Assembly: GCA_002437565.1 (NCBI GenBank)
Contig: DJQL01000148.1
Span: 3,936 to 19,846, forward strand
Direction of reading: 5' to 3'
Origin: Prevotella sp. UBA6387
Lineage (GTDB): Bacteria > Bacteroidota > Bacteroidia > Bacteroidales > Bacteroidaceae
DNA length: 15,911 nucleotides
This document shows positions 6,720 to 14,326 of the stretch, one piece after another (positions within the stretch are counted from its first letter, which is position 1; every line of letters starts with the position of its first letter). A program made the position numbers and the translations under genes. A model generated the notes under the pieces. The model was not told where the DNA came from, made no database searches, and saw only the letters and a program-made list of their open reading frames with translations.

Positions 6720-7574
6720 ATGGAATTCAGAACCATAGTAGACATTCCCGAAAGCCATTGGAAGATAGAGCCGTGCGAGCGCATGCTGTTCATAGGCTCA
6801 TGCTTTGCCGACAACATAGGCAGGCGGTTCGCCGAGGAGAAGTTTCGCGCCGTCGTCAACCCCTACGGCGTGATGTACAACCCAGCGAGCATACTCCACA
6901 CCGTGCAACGCTTAATGCAAGACGATGCCATGCCTTTCTCACACGACGAGCAAGGCACTGCCGTGATGACCCTCGGCACCAACCACGTGTACATACTCAA
7001 GGAGACGGGCGAGATAGTGGACAACTGCCAGAAACGACCGCAACGCCTTTTCCAGGAGCGCGAGTTGTCCATCACCGAGTGCGCCACCTACCTCGACAAA
7101 GCTATCGCGCTCATTGAGCAAAGTTTCCCAAAGACAAGATTCATACTTACCGTCTCGCCTATACGCTATCGCAAGTACGGCTACCATGAGTCGCAATTGT
7201 CGAAGGCCACCCTCCTGCTTGCCATAGACTCGTTGGTGAAAGCCCAAGAGAAGACACAAGATAATCAGCGCATAAACTATTTTCCCTCTTTCGAGATTCT
7301 CAACGACGAGCTTCGCGACTATCGCTTCTACAAGCCCGACATGCTGCATCCGTCTGACCAAGCCGTGGACTATATCTTCGAGCGTATAGCCGCCGCTTAC
7401 TTCTCTGATGCCACGACAACGTTTCTCAAAGAGTGGAAACCCATACGCGAGGCCCTCAACCATCGACCGCTTCACCCGGAAAGCGAAGAGTACAAAATAT
7501 TCAAGCGACAGACCGAAGACAGGCTCAAACAGCTTGAGGATAAATACATAGGGCTGAAGCAACGCTCAACATGA
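6720..7574 (+). CDS. GSCFA domain protein, SGNH-hydrolase-like
   Basis: Protein of 284 residues named for its N-terminal signature FIGSCFADNIG (24-34). It has no signal peptide or membrane segment and is probably cytoplasmic. Its layout fits an SGNH/GDSL-type hydrolase: a candidate nucleophile S27 in GSCFAD, GTNHVY at 86-91 where SGNH enzymes have an Asn-containing block, SPIRY at 146-150, and a DxxHP motif, DMLHPSDQ (D207, H210), that matches the catalytic Asp-His block. An acyl or acetyl esterase activity is therefore likely but not shown, and the substrate is unknown. The C-terminal 50 residues are charged and helical (KRQTEDRLKQLEDKY), possibly a short coiled coil. The start is the ATG at 6720; an ATG at 6691 is in another frame. 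It stands alone between a divergent neighbour and a long intergenic region. Confidence 0.88.
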   Translation: MEFRTIVDIPESHWKIEPCERMLFIGSCFADNIGRRFAEEKFRAVVNPYGVMYNPASILHTVQRLMQDDAMPFSHDEQGTAVMTLGTNHVYILKETGEIVDNCQKRPQRLFQERELSITECATYLDKAIALIEQSFPKTRFILTVSPIRYRKYGYHESQLSKATLLLAIDSLVKAQEKTQDNQRINYFPSFEILNDELRDYRFYKPDMLHPSDQAVDYIFERIAAAYFSDATTTFLKEWKPIREALNHRPLHPESEEYKIFKRQTEDRLKQLEDKYIGLKQRST

Positions 7575-7760
7575 AGTGCTGTCAAGGCTTCATGCGCTCA
7601 TTCACGACAATATGCAACGTTGAAATGTAAAATATTATCGCCAAAATTTAACATTTAAAAACAGGTGCATCCAGAGCGTAAAAGCCGCCCAAGGCTACCT
7701 CTTGGCAACGTTGGAAGTAAGTTTTCAGCCATATTTTTTCGCCATAGTAGCCAAATGTCG

Positions 7761-7783
7761 TCGGCTTTACGGCGTAAGGCCGA
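7761..7783. repeat. Near-perfect palindrome opening the 22-bp repeat cluster
   Basis: TCGGCTTTACG (7761-7771) and CGTAAGGCCGA (7773-7783) are inverted copies around one central base, with one T/G mismatch that would pair as a wobble in RNA. The left arm holds the exact reverse complement of the CGTAAAGCCG core, and the right arm is the first repeat unit. A shorter version (CTTTACG C CGTAAAG, 7809-7823) recurs at the third unit. It could be a dimeric protein-binding site or a cruciform or hairpin. Confidence 0.75.
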
Positions 7784-7860
7784 TGCGATTCAAGCGTAAA
7801 GCCGTTACCTTTACGCCGTAAAGCCGACGCGATCACGGCGTAAAGCCGACACTATTTGTT
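7773..7860 (+). repeat. Four tandem 22-bp units with a CGTAAAGCCG core
   Basis: The 10-bp core starts at 7773, 7795, 7817 and 7839, a strict 22-bp period. The first copy is CGTAAGGCCG (one change) and the other three are identical. The 12-bp spacers differ, though units 1 and 3 share a GCGAT segment. The period is close to two helical turns, so the cores face the same side of the DNA. It is too short, and the conserved part too small, for a CRISPR array. It may be a regulatory operator array or part of a dispersed intergenic repeat. Confidence 0.8.
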
Positions 7861-7907
7861 AGTTTCGGCAATGTCTGAGGAACATTAAAACTACAAACCG
7901 CTATTAA

Positions 7908-8248
7908 TCAGCGACTTATTAAAACGAGCCAAGAATCGCGTTTTATCGACCAGGAGACGGCATCGTTGAAAAAAACGATTCTCAAGCGACAACTTGTGAA
8001 ATATTATTACCCATAAAATTGGTGAGCTTGCAGGAGCCGGTTTTATGCCGGCCCAGCAGAAAATGTTCGACCGATAATATTCGCGCGATTATTTCAATGG
8101 TTGGAACGTTCGCCGTGGGTCGGCACAAGACCAGTCCCTGCATTACCATTTGACTTCCATTCTGGTTGTTTAGCGTAATAATTTCGCATACTAAAGGTTT
8201 ATAAACCATCATTATTGCTTTTTTGATTAATAAAGACAAAGCAGCCAT
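7908..8248 (-). pseudogene. Possible broken ORF or repeated intergenic element
   Basis: On the minus strand, an 88-codon frame runs from an ATG at 8248 to a TGA at 7982. A second frame, open from about 8003 through 7910, takes over where the first ends. Reading across with a shift of two bases at the AATAATATTTC stretch would give one product of about 110 residues, ending SWLVLISR. The pattern resembles unannotated ORF-like segments I associate with Prevotella intergenic regions, but I cannot verify that. There is no recognisable domain. Internal inverted repeats (GCCGG at 8036-8040 with 8048-8052; ATCGTT at 7962-7967 with 7974-7979; AGAATCG at 7932-7938 with 7976-7982) suit a structured RNA or repeat element just as well. 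It may be neither coding nor transcribed. Confidence 0.25.
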
Positions 8249-8277
8249 TGCCTTTTCACACTATTTTTCATTTTAAA

Positions 8278-8285
8278 CAAAAATA
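8278..8285 (-). promoter_or_regulatory. Possible minus-strand -7 element divergent from susC
   Basis: TATTTTTG on the minus strand fits TAnnTTTG and has a TTG about 17 bases upstream. It would start a transcript near 8272, running away from susC over the ORF-like stretch. The region is so AT-rich that a chance match is quite possible. Confidence 0.3.
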
Positions 8286-8361
8286 TTGCCTGCCAAAATC
8301 GCCAATCATATTACACTTCAACAGAATTTTGTATCAAACAGTTATTTTTTATCATAAAAGC

Positions 8362-8393
8362 TTTGTTTTTTTTACAGACTATTATTAATTTTG
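8362..8393 (+). promoter_or_regulatory. Bacteroidetes promoter of the susC operon
   Basis: TTTG at 8362-8365 (-33), a 20-bp spacer, then TAATTTTG at 8386-8393 (-7) match the Bacteroidetes primary sigma factor consensus in both boxes and spacing. The predicted start near 8398 leaves an AT-rich leader of about 46 nt before the ATG. A housekeeping-type promoter suggests a basal level of transcription not strictly dependent on an ECF sigma factor; none is encoded in the window. Confidence 0.72.
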
Positions 8394-8443
8394 CATTTAA
8401 TTACAAAGCGGAACATATTTTTTAAATTTTAAATGAGAGATCT

Positions 8444-11400
8444 ATGGTAAAAAGGTTTAGCTCTACTTTGGCAGGCCTGTTCCTATGCGTGGGAGCGAGT
8501 TTTGCCCAAGGTAAAATCTCCGGCAAGGTAGTGTCTCAGGAAGACGGTGAGCCTGTAATAGGCGCATCGGTCATAGTTCAGGGGACCAAGATGGGCACAG
8601 TGACCGATGTCAACGGAAACTTCACTTTGGACGTGCCTGCGGGCAAGAAGCTCGTAGTTTCCTACATCGGCATGACACCACAGACCGTCACCATGCGTCA
8701 GGGCATGACCATCAAGCTCGTGTCTGACAACAAGACCCTCAACGAGGTCGTGGTGACAGGCATGTCAAACGTGGACCGCCGAATGTTCACCGGCGCCACG
8801 GCACAGGTCAAGGCTGACGACGCGCTTATCGGCGGCCTTGGCGATATCAGCCGCTCGCTCGAAGGCCGCGTGGCTGGCGTGAGCGTGCAAAACGTGTCGG
8901 GAACCTTCGGCACGGCGCCAAAGATTCGCGTGCGTGGCGCCACGTCAATCTATGGCAACTCCAAGCCCCTGTGGGTGGTCGATGGCGTGGTACAGGAGGA
9001 CATCACCGACATCAGTGCCGATGCCCTCAGCTCCGGCGATGCCGAGACGCTGATCTCTTCCGCAATCTCCGGCCTCAACTCCGACGACATAGAGAGCTTC
9101 CAGATTCTGAAAGACGGTTCCGCCACGTCTATATATGGCGCGCGTGCCATGGCCGGCGTCATAGTGGTCACCACGAAGAAGGGCCGCGCCGGGCAAGCCC
9201 ACATCAACTATACTGGCGAGTTCACCACTCGCATGATTCCCTCATACAGCCAGTTCAACATCCTCAACTCGCAAGAGCAGATGGGCATCTACGAAGAGAT
9301 GGCCAACAAGGGTTGGCTCAATGTCTCCGACGTGCTCAATGGCAGCGACTATGGCGTCTACGGCGACATGTGGCGCCGAATCAACACCTACGATGCCACC
9401 ACAGGCCAGTTCGAGCTCGCTAATACCTATGAGGCGAAGAGAGCCTTCCTCCAGACTGCCGAATGGAGAAACACCGACTGGTTCAAGGAGCTTTTCTCCA
9501 GGAGCGTCGTGCAGAACCACTCTCTCAGCATGAGCGGCGGCACGAAGAAGTCGAACTACTACGTGTCAATGTCGTTCATGGACGACCCAGGATGGTACAA
9601 GGAGTCGCAGATGAAGCGTTACACCGCCAACTTCAACGCCTCGCACCACATCCTCGACAACCTCACCTTCACGCTTCTCGGCTCGGCTTCCTACCGCAAG
9701 CAGAAAGCCCCTGGCACGTTGAGCCAGAATGTGGACGCGGTGACAGGACAGGTGAAGCGCGACTTCGACATCAACCCATACTCTTATGCCTTGAACACCT
9801 CGCGCACGCTCGACCCCAACACGTATTACCAGGCCAACTACGCGCCGTTCAACATTTTGAACGAGCTGGAGAACAACAATATCAACATGAACGTGGTCAA
9901 CACCAAGTTCCAGGGCGAGATTGCCTACAACCCCATCTCCGACCTGCGCTTGCACATCGTGGGAGCCGTGCAGTATGACAAGTCGTCGCAGGAAAACAAC
10001 ATCACGGAGAACTCCAACCAGGCGCAGGCTTACCGCGCCATGGCCAACACGACCATCCGCGACAACAACGACTACCTCTATACCGACCCCGACAACGCCT
10101 ACGCGCTGCCTATCACCGTCTTGCCTCAAGGCGGATTTTACCAGCGCACCGACCTCTCCAAGCTGTCTTGGGACGTGCGCGGCACGGCCGACTATCACCA
10201 TCGCTTCAAGAGCGGGCACTTCATCGACGTGCTCGGCGGCTTCGACGTGTCAAACGTCGATCGCTCACGCTCTTGGTTCAACGGCGTGGGCATGCAGTTC
10301 GCTCGCGGCGAGGTGCCGTTCTGGGTCTACGAGTTCTTCAAGAAGGCTCAAGAGCAGAACACCGATTATTACACGCTTTCCCACACCCACAACCGCACGG
10401 CGGCATTCTTCGGCACGGCCACCTATTCATATAAGGAGCGCTATAACCTCACGGGTACATATCGCTACGAGGGTACCAACCGCCTTGGACGCTCACGCTC
10501 GGCTCGCTGGCTGCCCACGTGGAACATCTCTGGGAGCTGGAACGCCGACCAGGAGCCTTGGTTCTACGGTGTCTTCGGCAAAGCCCTGACCCACGCCACC
10601 ATGCGCGCGTCTTACTCGCTGACAGCCGACCCAGGCCCTGCCACATACACCAACTCCACGGTAATCCTAAAGTCGTATAACCCCTACCGCATCTTCTCTT
10701 CCGACCGTGAGAGCGGCATACAGATCGACCAGATAGCCAACGCCGACCTCACCTACGAGAAGAAGCACGAGCTCAACTTCGGCATTGACCTTGGCTTCCT
10801 CAACAACCGCGTCAACGCCACGTTCGACATCTTCTGGCGCAACAACTACGACCTCATCGGCCCCACGGCCACGCAAGGCGTTGGAGGCGAGGTGGTGCGC
10901 TACGCCAACATGGCCTCAATGAAGTCGAAAGGACAGGAGCTGTCTATCCAGACACAGAACTTCAAACTGAAAGACTTCAGCTGGACAACCAACCTCATCT
11001 TCTCGCACGTGACGACTGAGGTGACCAAGCTCATGGCACGCGCAACGACGATGGACCTCATCTCGCAAAACGGTTTCGCCATGGTGGGACGACCCTACCG
11101 CGGCCTCTACTCCATACCTTACGCCGGTCTCGACGAGCACGGCATACCGCAGCTCTACACGCCAGGGGGCGAGAAGACCTCCACGTCATTAGACTTCCAG
11201 AACCGTGACAACAACTCATACCTCATCTACGAGGGTCCGACCGATCCTACCATCACTGGCTCTTTGGGCAATGAGTTCCGCTACAAGAACTGGCGCCTTA
11301 ACATCTTCGTGACCTACAACTTCGGCAACGTGATTCGCCTCGATCCCGTCTTCCGCGCCAAGTATAGCGACCTGACGGCCATGACAAAGGAGTATCGCAA

Positions 11401-11761
11401 CAGGTTCATGCAGAGCGGCGACGAGAACACCACTTCCATACCAGGCATCCTCGACTATCGCACATACCAGGACAACAAGAAGCTGCGCTATGGCTACAAC
11501 GCCTACAACTACACCCACGACCGCATAGCCAAGGGCGACTTCATACGCATGAAGGACATCTCGCTCTCCTACGACTTCCCGAAGGCATGGTTCGCCAGCA
11601 CGCCCATCAGCGACATATCGCTCAAGCTGCAGGCCACGAACCTCTTCCTAATCTACGCCGACAAGAAGCTGCAAGGCCAAGACCCAGAGTTCATCAACGC
11701 CGGTGGCGTGGCCGCGCCAGTGCCAAGACAGTACACCGTGACTCTCAAGGTCGGAATGTAA
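8444..11761 (+). CDS. SusC/RagA family TonB-linked outer-membrane transporter
   Basis: Outer-membrane TonB-dependent beta barrel that imports a substrate captured by the partner SusD lipoprotein. It has 1105 residues, the usual SusC size. Order of parts: signal peptide 1-22 (cleavage after SFAQ); carboxypeptidase-regulatory-like beta domain about 24-98 (GKISGKVVSQEDGEPVIGAS); TonB-box-like segment NEVVVTGM about 100-107; plug domain about 112-248 with the SusC signatures LEGRVAGVSVQN, IRVRGATSIYG and WVVDGV, then ILKDGSATSIYGARAMAGV and VVTTKKG; the rest is barrel. An extra stretch in the plug (SADALSSGDAETLISSAISG, about 191-210) is of the kind seen in RagA-like members. There is no STN domain, so signalling to an anti-sigma factor is not expected. 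The substrate cannot be read from sequence. susD follows after 67 bases. Confidence 0.96.
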   Translation: MVKRFSSTLAGLFLCVGASFAQGKISGKVVSQEDGEPVIGASVIVQGTKMGTVTDVNGNFTLDVPAGKKLVVSYIGMTPQTVTMRQGMTIKLVSDNKTLNEVVVTGMSNVDRRMFTGATAQVKADDALIGGLGDISRSLEGRVAGVSVQNVSGTFGTAPKIRVRGATSIYGNSKPLWVVDGVVQEDITDISADALSSGDAETLISSAISGLNSDDIESFQILKDGSATSIYGARAMAGVIVVTTKKGRAGQAHINYTGEFTTRMIPSYSQFNILNSQEQMGIYEEMANKGWLNVSDVLNGSDYGVYGDMWRRINTYDATTGQFELANTYEAKRAFLQTAEWRNTDWFKELFSRSVVQNHSLSMSGGTKKSNYYVSMSFMDDPGWYKESQMKRYTANFNASHHILDNLTFTLLGSASYRKQKAPGTLSQNVDAVTGQVKRDFDINPYSYALNTSRTLDPNTYYQANYAPFNILNELENNNINMNVVNTKFQGEIAYNPISDLRLHIVGAVQYDKSSQENNITENSNQAQAYRAMANTTIRDNNDYLYTDPDNAYALPITVLPQGGFYQRTDLSKLSWDVRGTADYHHRFKSGHFIDVLGGFDVSNVDRSRSWFNGVGMQFARGEVPFWVYEFFKKAQEQNTDYYTLSHTHNRTAAFFGTATYSYKERYNLTGTYRYEGTNRLGRSRSARWLPTWNISGSWNADQEPWFYGVFGKALTHATMRASYSLTADPGPATYTNSTVILKSYNPYRIFSSDRESGIQIDQIANADLTYEKKHELNFGIDLGFLNNRVNATFDIFWRNNYDLIGPTATQGVGGEVVRYANMASMKSKGQELSIQTQNFKLKDFSWTTNLIFSHVTTEVTKLMARATTMDLISQNGFAMVGRPYRGLYSIPYAGLDEHGIPQLYTPGGEKTSTSLDFQNRDNNSYLIYEGPTDPTITGSLGNEFRYKNWRLNIFVTYNFGNVIRLDPVFRAKYSDLTAMTKEYRNRFMQSGDENTTSIPGILDYRTYQDNKKLRYGYNAYNYTHDRIAKGDFIRMKDISLSYDFPKAWFASTPISDISLKLQATNLFLIYADKKLQGQDPEFINAGGVAAPVPRQYTVTLKVGM

Positions 11762-11828
11762 GACCAGAAACGAGAATACCACATATTCGGCAAAAGGAAG
11801 AAACACAAAAAAGTATAAGAACATTCTT

Positions 11829-13406
11829 ATGAAAAAGACATATAACAAATACATAGCTTTCACGCTTCTCGCCGCAAGCCTTGGCTTGTCGTCGTGCGAC
11901 AGTTTCCTCGACGAGCTGCCCGACAACCGCATGGAGCTGAAGAATGAGCAAGACATCACAGACCTGCTCGTGTCGGCATATCCGGCACGCCACCCCGCCT
12001 ACCTGCTGGAACGCTACTCCGACAACAACGACCAGTTCGACGTGACGGGATGGAACGATGCCAACCAATTTGATGAAGAAGCCTACAACTGGAAGGACAT
12101 CACCGACATCTCGACCGATGAGGCTCCGCAAAGCCTTTGGGAGGATTTCTATCTCAGGGTGGCCACAGCCAATCAGGCGCTTCAGGCCATCGAGAAGCAG
12201 GGCAACCCCTCAAGCCTTGACGCCCAGCGTGGCGAGGCTCTGCTTTGTCGCGCCTACAACGAGTTCATGCTGGCCAACGTGTTCTGCAACGCCTACAGCC
12301 CCACGACGGCCGACAAGGAGCTCGGAGTGCCCTACCCCACGGAACCTGAGGAGCACGTGGGCACACAATACCAGCGTGGCACGCTGAAGCAACTCTACGA
12401 CCAGATAAACAGCGACATAGATACCGCCCTGCCTCTTGTGCGCGACGACCAGTACTCGCAGCCGAAGTTCCACTTCACACGCGCTGCCGCCTACGCCTTC
12501 GCCGCCAAGTTCAACCTTTACTACGGCAACTACGAGAAGGCCATCAGCTATGCCGACAACGTGCTTGGCGCCAACGCCGCCAACGGCTTGCGCGACTGGG
12601 CCTCGTTCTACGCCCTGGCCGTCAACAAGCAAGTAGCTCCCAACGGCTACGTCAGCTCATCAGAGGACGCCAACCTGCTGATTCTCGCCACATATTCAGA
12701 ATGGGGTGTCTATTACGGAGCTTACAATGCTGGCAACGAGTATGCTCACAGCCAGCTCCTCAGCACAGCGGAGACGCTGCAGTCAAGCGGTCCGTGGGGC
12801 AGCAGCTCATCGTTCGGCTACACCGTATGGCACAACAACAGCCTGTCTAAGTATTTCATCAACAAGATTCCTTACAGCTTCGAGTACAAGGACATACAGG
12901 CCGGCACCGGCTACGCCCACTCTGAGATACCCACCCTCACCACCGACGGCACACTGCTCGTACGCGCTGAGGCAAAGGCTCTTAACGGTGACTACGCCGG
13001 AGCGGTGAGCGACCTCAACCTTGAGCTGAAGGCAATGTCCTCCGGAAAGAAGAGCGTCACCCTCGACGGCATAAACTCTTTCTATGACGGCATAGCCGAC
13101 TACACTCCAAAGAGCCCTACGCCAAAGAAGGCGTTGCATCCCGTGTTCACCACGCTCAAGGACAATACCCAGAAAAATGTCATCGACGCCATACTGCAGC
13201 TCCGCCGCATACTCACCCTCGGCGAGGGCGAACGAATGCAAGACGTGAAACGCTACGGCATCGTGATTTATCGCCGCAAGCTCAACCGCAGCAGCCAGGT
13301 GCTCCAGGTGACCGACTCGCTCACGCAAGACGACCCACGCCGCGCCATCCAGATTCCGCAAGACGTGATCACGGCTGGATTGCAGGCGAACCCACGAAAC
13401 AAGTAA
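11829..13406 (+). CDS. SusD/RagB family nutrient-binding outer-membrane lipoprotein
   Basis: Surface lipoprotein that caps the SusC barrel and binds its substrate. It has 525 residues. The lipoprotein signal has its lipobox at LSSC (C23), followed by DSFLDELPDNR, the usual SusD opening. The N-terminal SusD-like region carries the TPR helices (for example WEDFYLRVATANQALQAIEKQ, then AQRGEALLCRAYNEFMLANVFCNAYSPT). The C-terminal RagB/SusD domain spans about 300-525 and ends with the typical DDPRRAIQIPQDVITAGLQANPRNK tail region. It is paired with susC upstream, and 24 bases separate it from the metallohydrolase gene. The binding-site residues do not tell sugar from peptide ligands. Confidence 0.95.
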   Translation: MKKTYNKYIAFTLLAASLGLSSCDSFLDELPDNRMELKNEQDITDLLVSAYPARHPAYLLERYSDNNDQFDVTGWNDANQFDEEAYNWKDITDISTDEAPQSLWEDFYLRVATANQALQAIEKQGNPSSLDAQRGEALLCRAYNEFMLANVFCNAYSPTTADKELGVPYPTEPEEHVGTQYQRGTLKQLYDQINSDIDTALPLVRDDQYSQPKFHFTRAAAYAFAAKFNLYYGNYEKAISYADNVLGANAANGLRDWASFYALAVNKQVAPNGYVSSSEDANLLILATYSEWGVYYGAYNAGNEYAHSQLLSTAETLQSSGPWGSSSSFGYTVWHNNSLSKYFINKIPYSFEYKDIQAGTGYAHSEIPTLTTDGTLLVRAEAKALNGDYAGAVSDLNLELKAMSSGKKSVTLDGINSFYDGIADYTPKSPTPKKALHPVFTTLKDNTQKNVIDAILQLRRILTLGEGERMQDVKRYGIVIYRRKLNRSSQVLQVTDSLTQDDPRRAIQIPQDVITAGLQANPRNK

Positions 13407-13430
13407 AACCCTTTTCAAGCAAACATTGAC

Positions 13431-14315
13431 ATGAAGAAAATATATTTGTTTATTCTCACGGCTGTCGTGGCGTTAGGCTTCGCGTCTTGCTCCAACGACG
13501 ACCCAGACGGAGCGGAGATTTTCCCCACGACCTCGCCCAACAGGGATAATTTCGACCAGTGGCTGCAAAAGAACTTCACCGCGCCATTCAATGTCGACGT
13601 GAAATACAAGATGGAGGACATCTACTCCGACATGACCTACAACCTCGTGCCAGCCGACTCGGCAAAGTCGGCAAAGCTGATGATTCTCGCCAAGTATCTC
13701 TGGTTCGATGCCTACTCCGAGGCCATGGGGCCGACGTTCGTCAAGGAGAACGTGCCAAGGGTGATCCACCTCATAGGCTCGCCAGCATACAATAGTGGCG
13801 ATGGCACGATAGTCCTCGGAACGGCGGAGGGCGGCTACGTCATAACCCTGTACATGGTAAACAACCTATCCGACAAGATCCTGCACGACTACGCCACCAT
13901 GAACGAGTACTATTTCCACACCATGCACCACGAGTTCACGCATATCCTGAACCAGAAAAAGAACTATAGCGACAGCTATCAGCTCATCACAGAGGACGGA
14001 TACGTGAGCGGCGACTGGTATCAAATGACAGACCATGAAGCCCACACGGCGGGATTCGTCACCCCATACGCCATGAGCGAGCCCGTAGAGGACTTCGCCG
14101 AGATGATGTCGATTTATGTCACCGACTCGCCTGAGCAGTGGGATGCCATCATCAAGGACGCAGGAGACGAAGGCGGCGCGCTCATCAACAAGAAGCTGAC
14201 CATGGTGCGCAGCTACATGAAAGACTCGTGGGGACTTGACATCGACAAGTTGCGCGACATAGTGCAGCGCAGGGCCTCTGAGATAAGCTCACTCGATTTG
14301 ACAACATTAGAATAA
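13431..14315 (+). CDS. Substrate import-associated zinc metallohydrolase lipoprotein
   Basis: Lipoprotein of 294 residues with lipobox FASC (C20), followed by SNDDPD, an acidic stretch like the Bacteroidetes surface-export signal. It carries a gluzincin-type zinc motif HEFTH at 167-171, with E168 as catalytic base. EPVEDFAEMM at 217-226 supplies acidic residues (E220, E224) that could be the third zinc ligand. This matches a known family of HExxH lipoproteins encoded beside SusC/SusD pairs and thought to process a substrate before import; the natural substrate is unknown. It is about the family's usual length and appears intact. Its place directly after susD and before DUF4302, with gaps of 24 and 11 bases, makes it part of the same operon. 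Protease activity is plausible but not shown. Confidence 0.88.
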   Translation: MKKIYLFILTAVVALGFASCSNDDPDGAEIFPTTSPNRDNFDQWLQKNFTAPFNVDVKYKMEDIYSDMTYNLVPADSAKSAKLMILAKYLWFDAYSEAMGPTFVKENVPRVIHLIGSPAYNSGDGTIVLGTAEGGYVITLYMVNNLSDKILHDYATMNEYYFHTMHHEFTHILNQKKNYSDSYQLITEDGYVSGDWYQMTDHEAHTAGFVTPYAMSEPVEDFAEMMSIYVTDSPEQWDAIIKDAGDEGGALINKKLTMVRSYMKDSWGLDIDKLRDIVQRRASEISSLDLTTLE

Positions 14316-14326
14316 AGACACAAACC

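Larger units (their letters stand above)
7575..8443. other. Long intergenic region between the GSCFA gene and susC
   Basis: 869 bases with no convincing protein-coding gene on either strand. The left part (7575-7750) is AT-rich and featureless apart from a 7-bp inverted repeat over the GSCFA stop and a variant CGTAAAAGCCG at 7677-7687. 7751-7860 carries the 22-bp repeat cluster. 7908-8285 carries a minus-strand promoter-like element and two abutting reading frames. 8286-8443 is the strongly AT-rich susC promoter and leader. No tRNA, insertion sequence or regulator gene is seen. Confidence 0.8.

Noticed and set aside
7570..7594. Terminator after the GSCFA gene
   Set aside because: CATGAAG and CTTCATG form a 7-bp inverted repeat over the stop codon, but there is no following T tract and the stem is short.
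7648..7836. 62-codon minus-strand ORF over the 22-bp repeats
   Set aside because: It is made largely of the repeated core, has no recognisable domain and no start signal; it is most likely a by-product of the repeats.
7761..7860. CRISPR-like array
   Set aside because: The conserved core is only 10 bp, the spacing is 22 bp with about 12-bp spacers, there are only four units, and no cas genes are nearby.
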